Shown here piece by piece: positions 14,801-15,649 of a stretch of 15,649 nt of DNA. This DNA comes from Planctomycetota bacterium (lineage in GTDB: Bacteria > Planctomycetota > UBA8108): assembly GCA_016928605.1 (NCBI GenBank), contig JAFGKN010000263.1:1-15649 (forward strand), read 5' to 3'. The notes beneath the pieces are model-generated. The model did not search any database and had not been told where the DNA came from. It saw only the letters and a list, made by a program, of their open reading frames with translations. The position numbers and the translations under genes are program-made. Position 1 is the first letter of the stretch. Every line of letters begins with the position of its first letter.

Positions 14801-15649
14801 ATGTCTGCCTCCGCCTCCACAAGCCGCGCTTGCCTTGTCGCATTCCTCTTTTTCGCACTCTGCCTCGCGGCTCCGGCGTGGGCGGAGAACGTCATCGAGA
14901 TCGGATACGGAGAGGGCACACCGGGAAACTCCGGTGCGCACGTCATCGTGACGGCACGGAACGACACGCCGATCCACGGCTATAGCCTGGCCATCAGCTA
15001 TCCCGCCGAGGTCCTGACGCTGACCAGCATCTCCGTCGAGGGCACGCACGTTCGTGCTCTCGAGCCCGACTTCGTGGCTCCCCAGATCGACACCGCCCTG
15101 GGGGTGGCGACTCTCGGCGTCATCTTCGACTACGATCCTCCGTCGGGCGGTTCCTTCCAGCCGACCCAGCTCGACGCGCTGCCCGAGGCCAGCAGCCCCA
15201 TCATCATCGGACGCCTCAGCTTCCACGTTGCAGCCGGTGCGCCTGGCGGCTCCTATCCGATCCGCCTGATCGACGGTCTCGGATCTCCTCCCGGCTACAA
15301 CCGATTCACGCGCGCGGGCGAGAGCGTGGTGCCGAGGCTCGTCGATGGGTCGTTCTACGTGGCTGGCTGCGACGTGCTCGCTCTCGAGAAGAAGATAGCG
15401 CTGGCGGGCGTCACACCCAGCCTTCCGGTCCACGCCTACGTCCAGCACTGCGAGCCGCTGGCGGGATTCTCGATCACGATCGGCTACAAGTGCAGCGCCC
15501 TGACGCTGGTCTCGGCCGGCTACGGCCAGACGTATCTGGGAGTCACGCTGGGCAATCAGGGACTCATCGATTTTTTCACCACCCAGGTCGACGACACGAT
15601 CGGGGGTGACTACTGCCGCTCCGTGACAGCCGCGGTCTTCGAGTATCCG
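14801..15649 (+). CDS. Secreted protein with tandem cohesin-like domains (partial, C-terminus off window)
   Basis: The frame is open to the window edge, so the 283 residues seen are only the N-terminal part. The ATG at 14801 is preceded by GAGGG at 8 nt and gives a textbook signal peptide (ACLVAFLFFALCLAAPAWA|EN, cut after residue 28). An in-frame ATG at 14735 would add 22 residues containing a CPEC pair and is a less likely alternative. After the signal come two related beta-rich segments. Segment 1 (about 30-185) contains GAHVIVTARNDTPIHGYSLA and ISYPAEVLTLTSI. Segment 2 (from about 189) contains VHAYVQHCEPLAGFSITIGY and KCSALTLVSA. The pattern of a polar strand, a turn with P-I/L-x-G-[YF]-S, then YP..VLTLTS is that of cohesin-type carbohydrate-complex scaffold domains. 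The assignment is by pattern, not alignment. It follows the dockerin gene by 80 bp in the same direction and is probably cotranscribed. Confidence 0.72.
   Translation, partial: MSASASTSRACLVAFLFFALCLAAPAWAENVIEIGYGEGTPGNSGAHVIVTARNDTPIHGYSLAISYPAEVLTLTSISVEGTHVRALEPDFVAPQIDTALGVATLGVIFDYDPPSGGSFQPTQLDALPEASSPIIIGRLSFHVAAGAPGGSYPIRLIDGLGSPPGYNRFTRAGESVVPRLVDGSFYVAGCDVLALEKKIALAGVTPSLPVHAYVQHCEPLAGFSITIGYKCSALTLVSAGYGQTYLGVTLGNQGLIDFFTTQVDDTIGGDYCRSVTAAVFEYP

Overview
This is a high-GC bacterial chromosomal window dominated by housekeeping genes, with two accessory blocks that encode exported or membrane proteins. The C-terminal tail of the large secreted protein on the right, with paired dockerin-type calcium loops and a Pro-rich end, and the coiled-coil/VWA membrane locus on the left resemble genes I associate with Planctomycetota and other uncultured, high-GC, didermic lineages. 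The taxonomy is inference. Nothing here looks like phage, an IS element or CRISPR.

Left block (1-3483, all minus strand). Read in transcription order, a predicted promoter drives a three-TM coiled-coil membrane protein, a small Gly-rich protein in the same frame after two in-frame TGA codons, a six-bladed NHL-repeat putative lipoprotein, and a VWA/BatA-like membrane protein that runs off the window edge. The last two overlap by ATGA. This looks like one operon for an envelope-associated complex of unknown function.

Middle block (3608-11571). mutL, then an M16-family protein of the YmfF type, then a catalytic-type M16 peptidase of the YmfH type form a minus-strand operon. It starts at a good promoter with an untranslated leader of about 200 nt, which carries a duplicated 35-bp element and a strong hairpin. 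Divergent to it is folD on the plus strand. Its product keeps the fold and dinucleotide-binding motifs but has substitutions at the three classical catalytic positions. Further right, asnS and nadD form a minus-strand pair.

Right block (11572-15649). A 929-bp intergenic region holds about 2.6 tandem copies of a 191-196-bp hairpin-containing repeat, then a near-consensus promoter and a long leader. Downstream are two exported proteins on the plus strand: a beta-propeller/Fn3-like protein with a C-terminal dockerin, and the start of a protein with at least two cohesin-like beta-sandwich domains. A dockerin protein next to a cohesin-like protein suggests a secreted or surface pair that may assemble through calcium-dependent docking.

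Three coding calls reach beyond simple ORF boundaries: the partial VWA gene at the left edge, the partial cohesin-like gene at the right edge, and shortened starts for mutL, the YmfF-like gene, folD and the dockerin gene.
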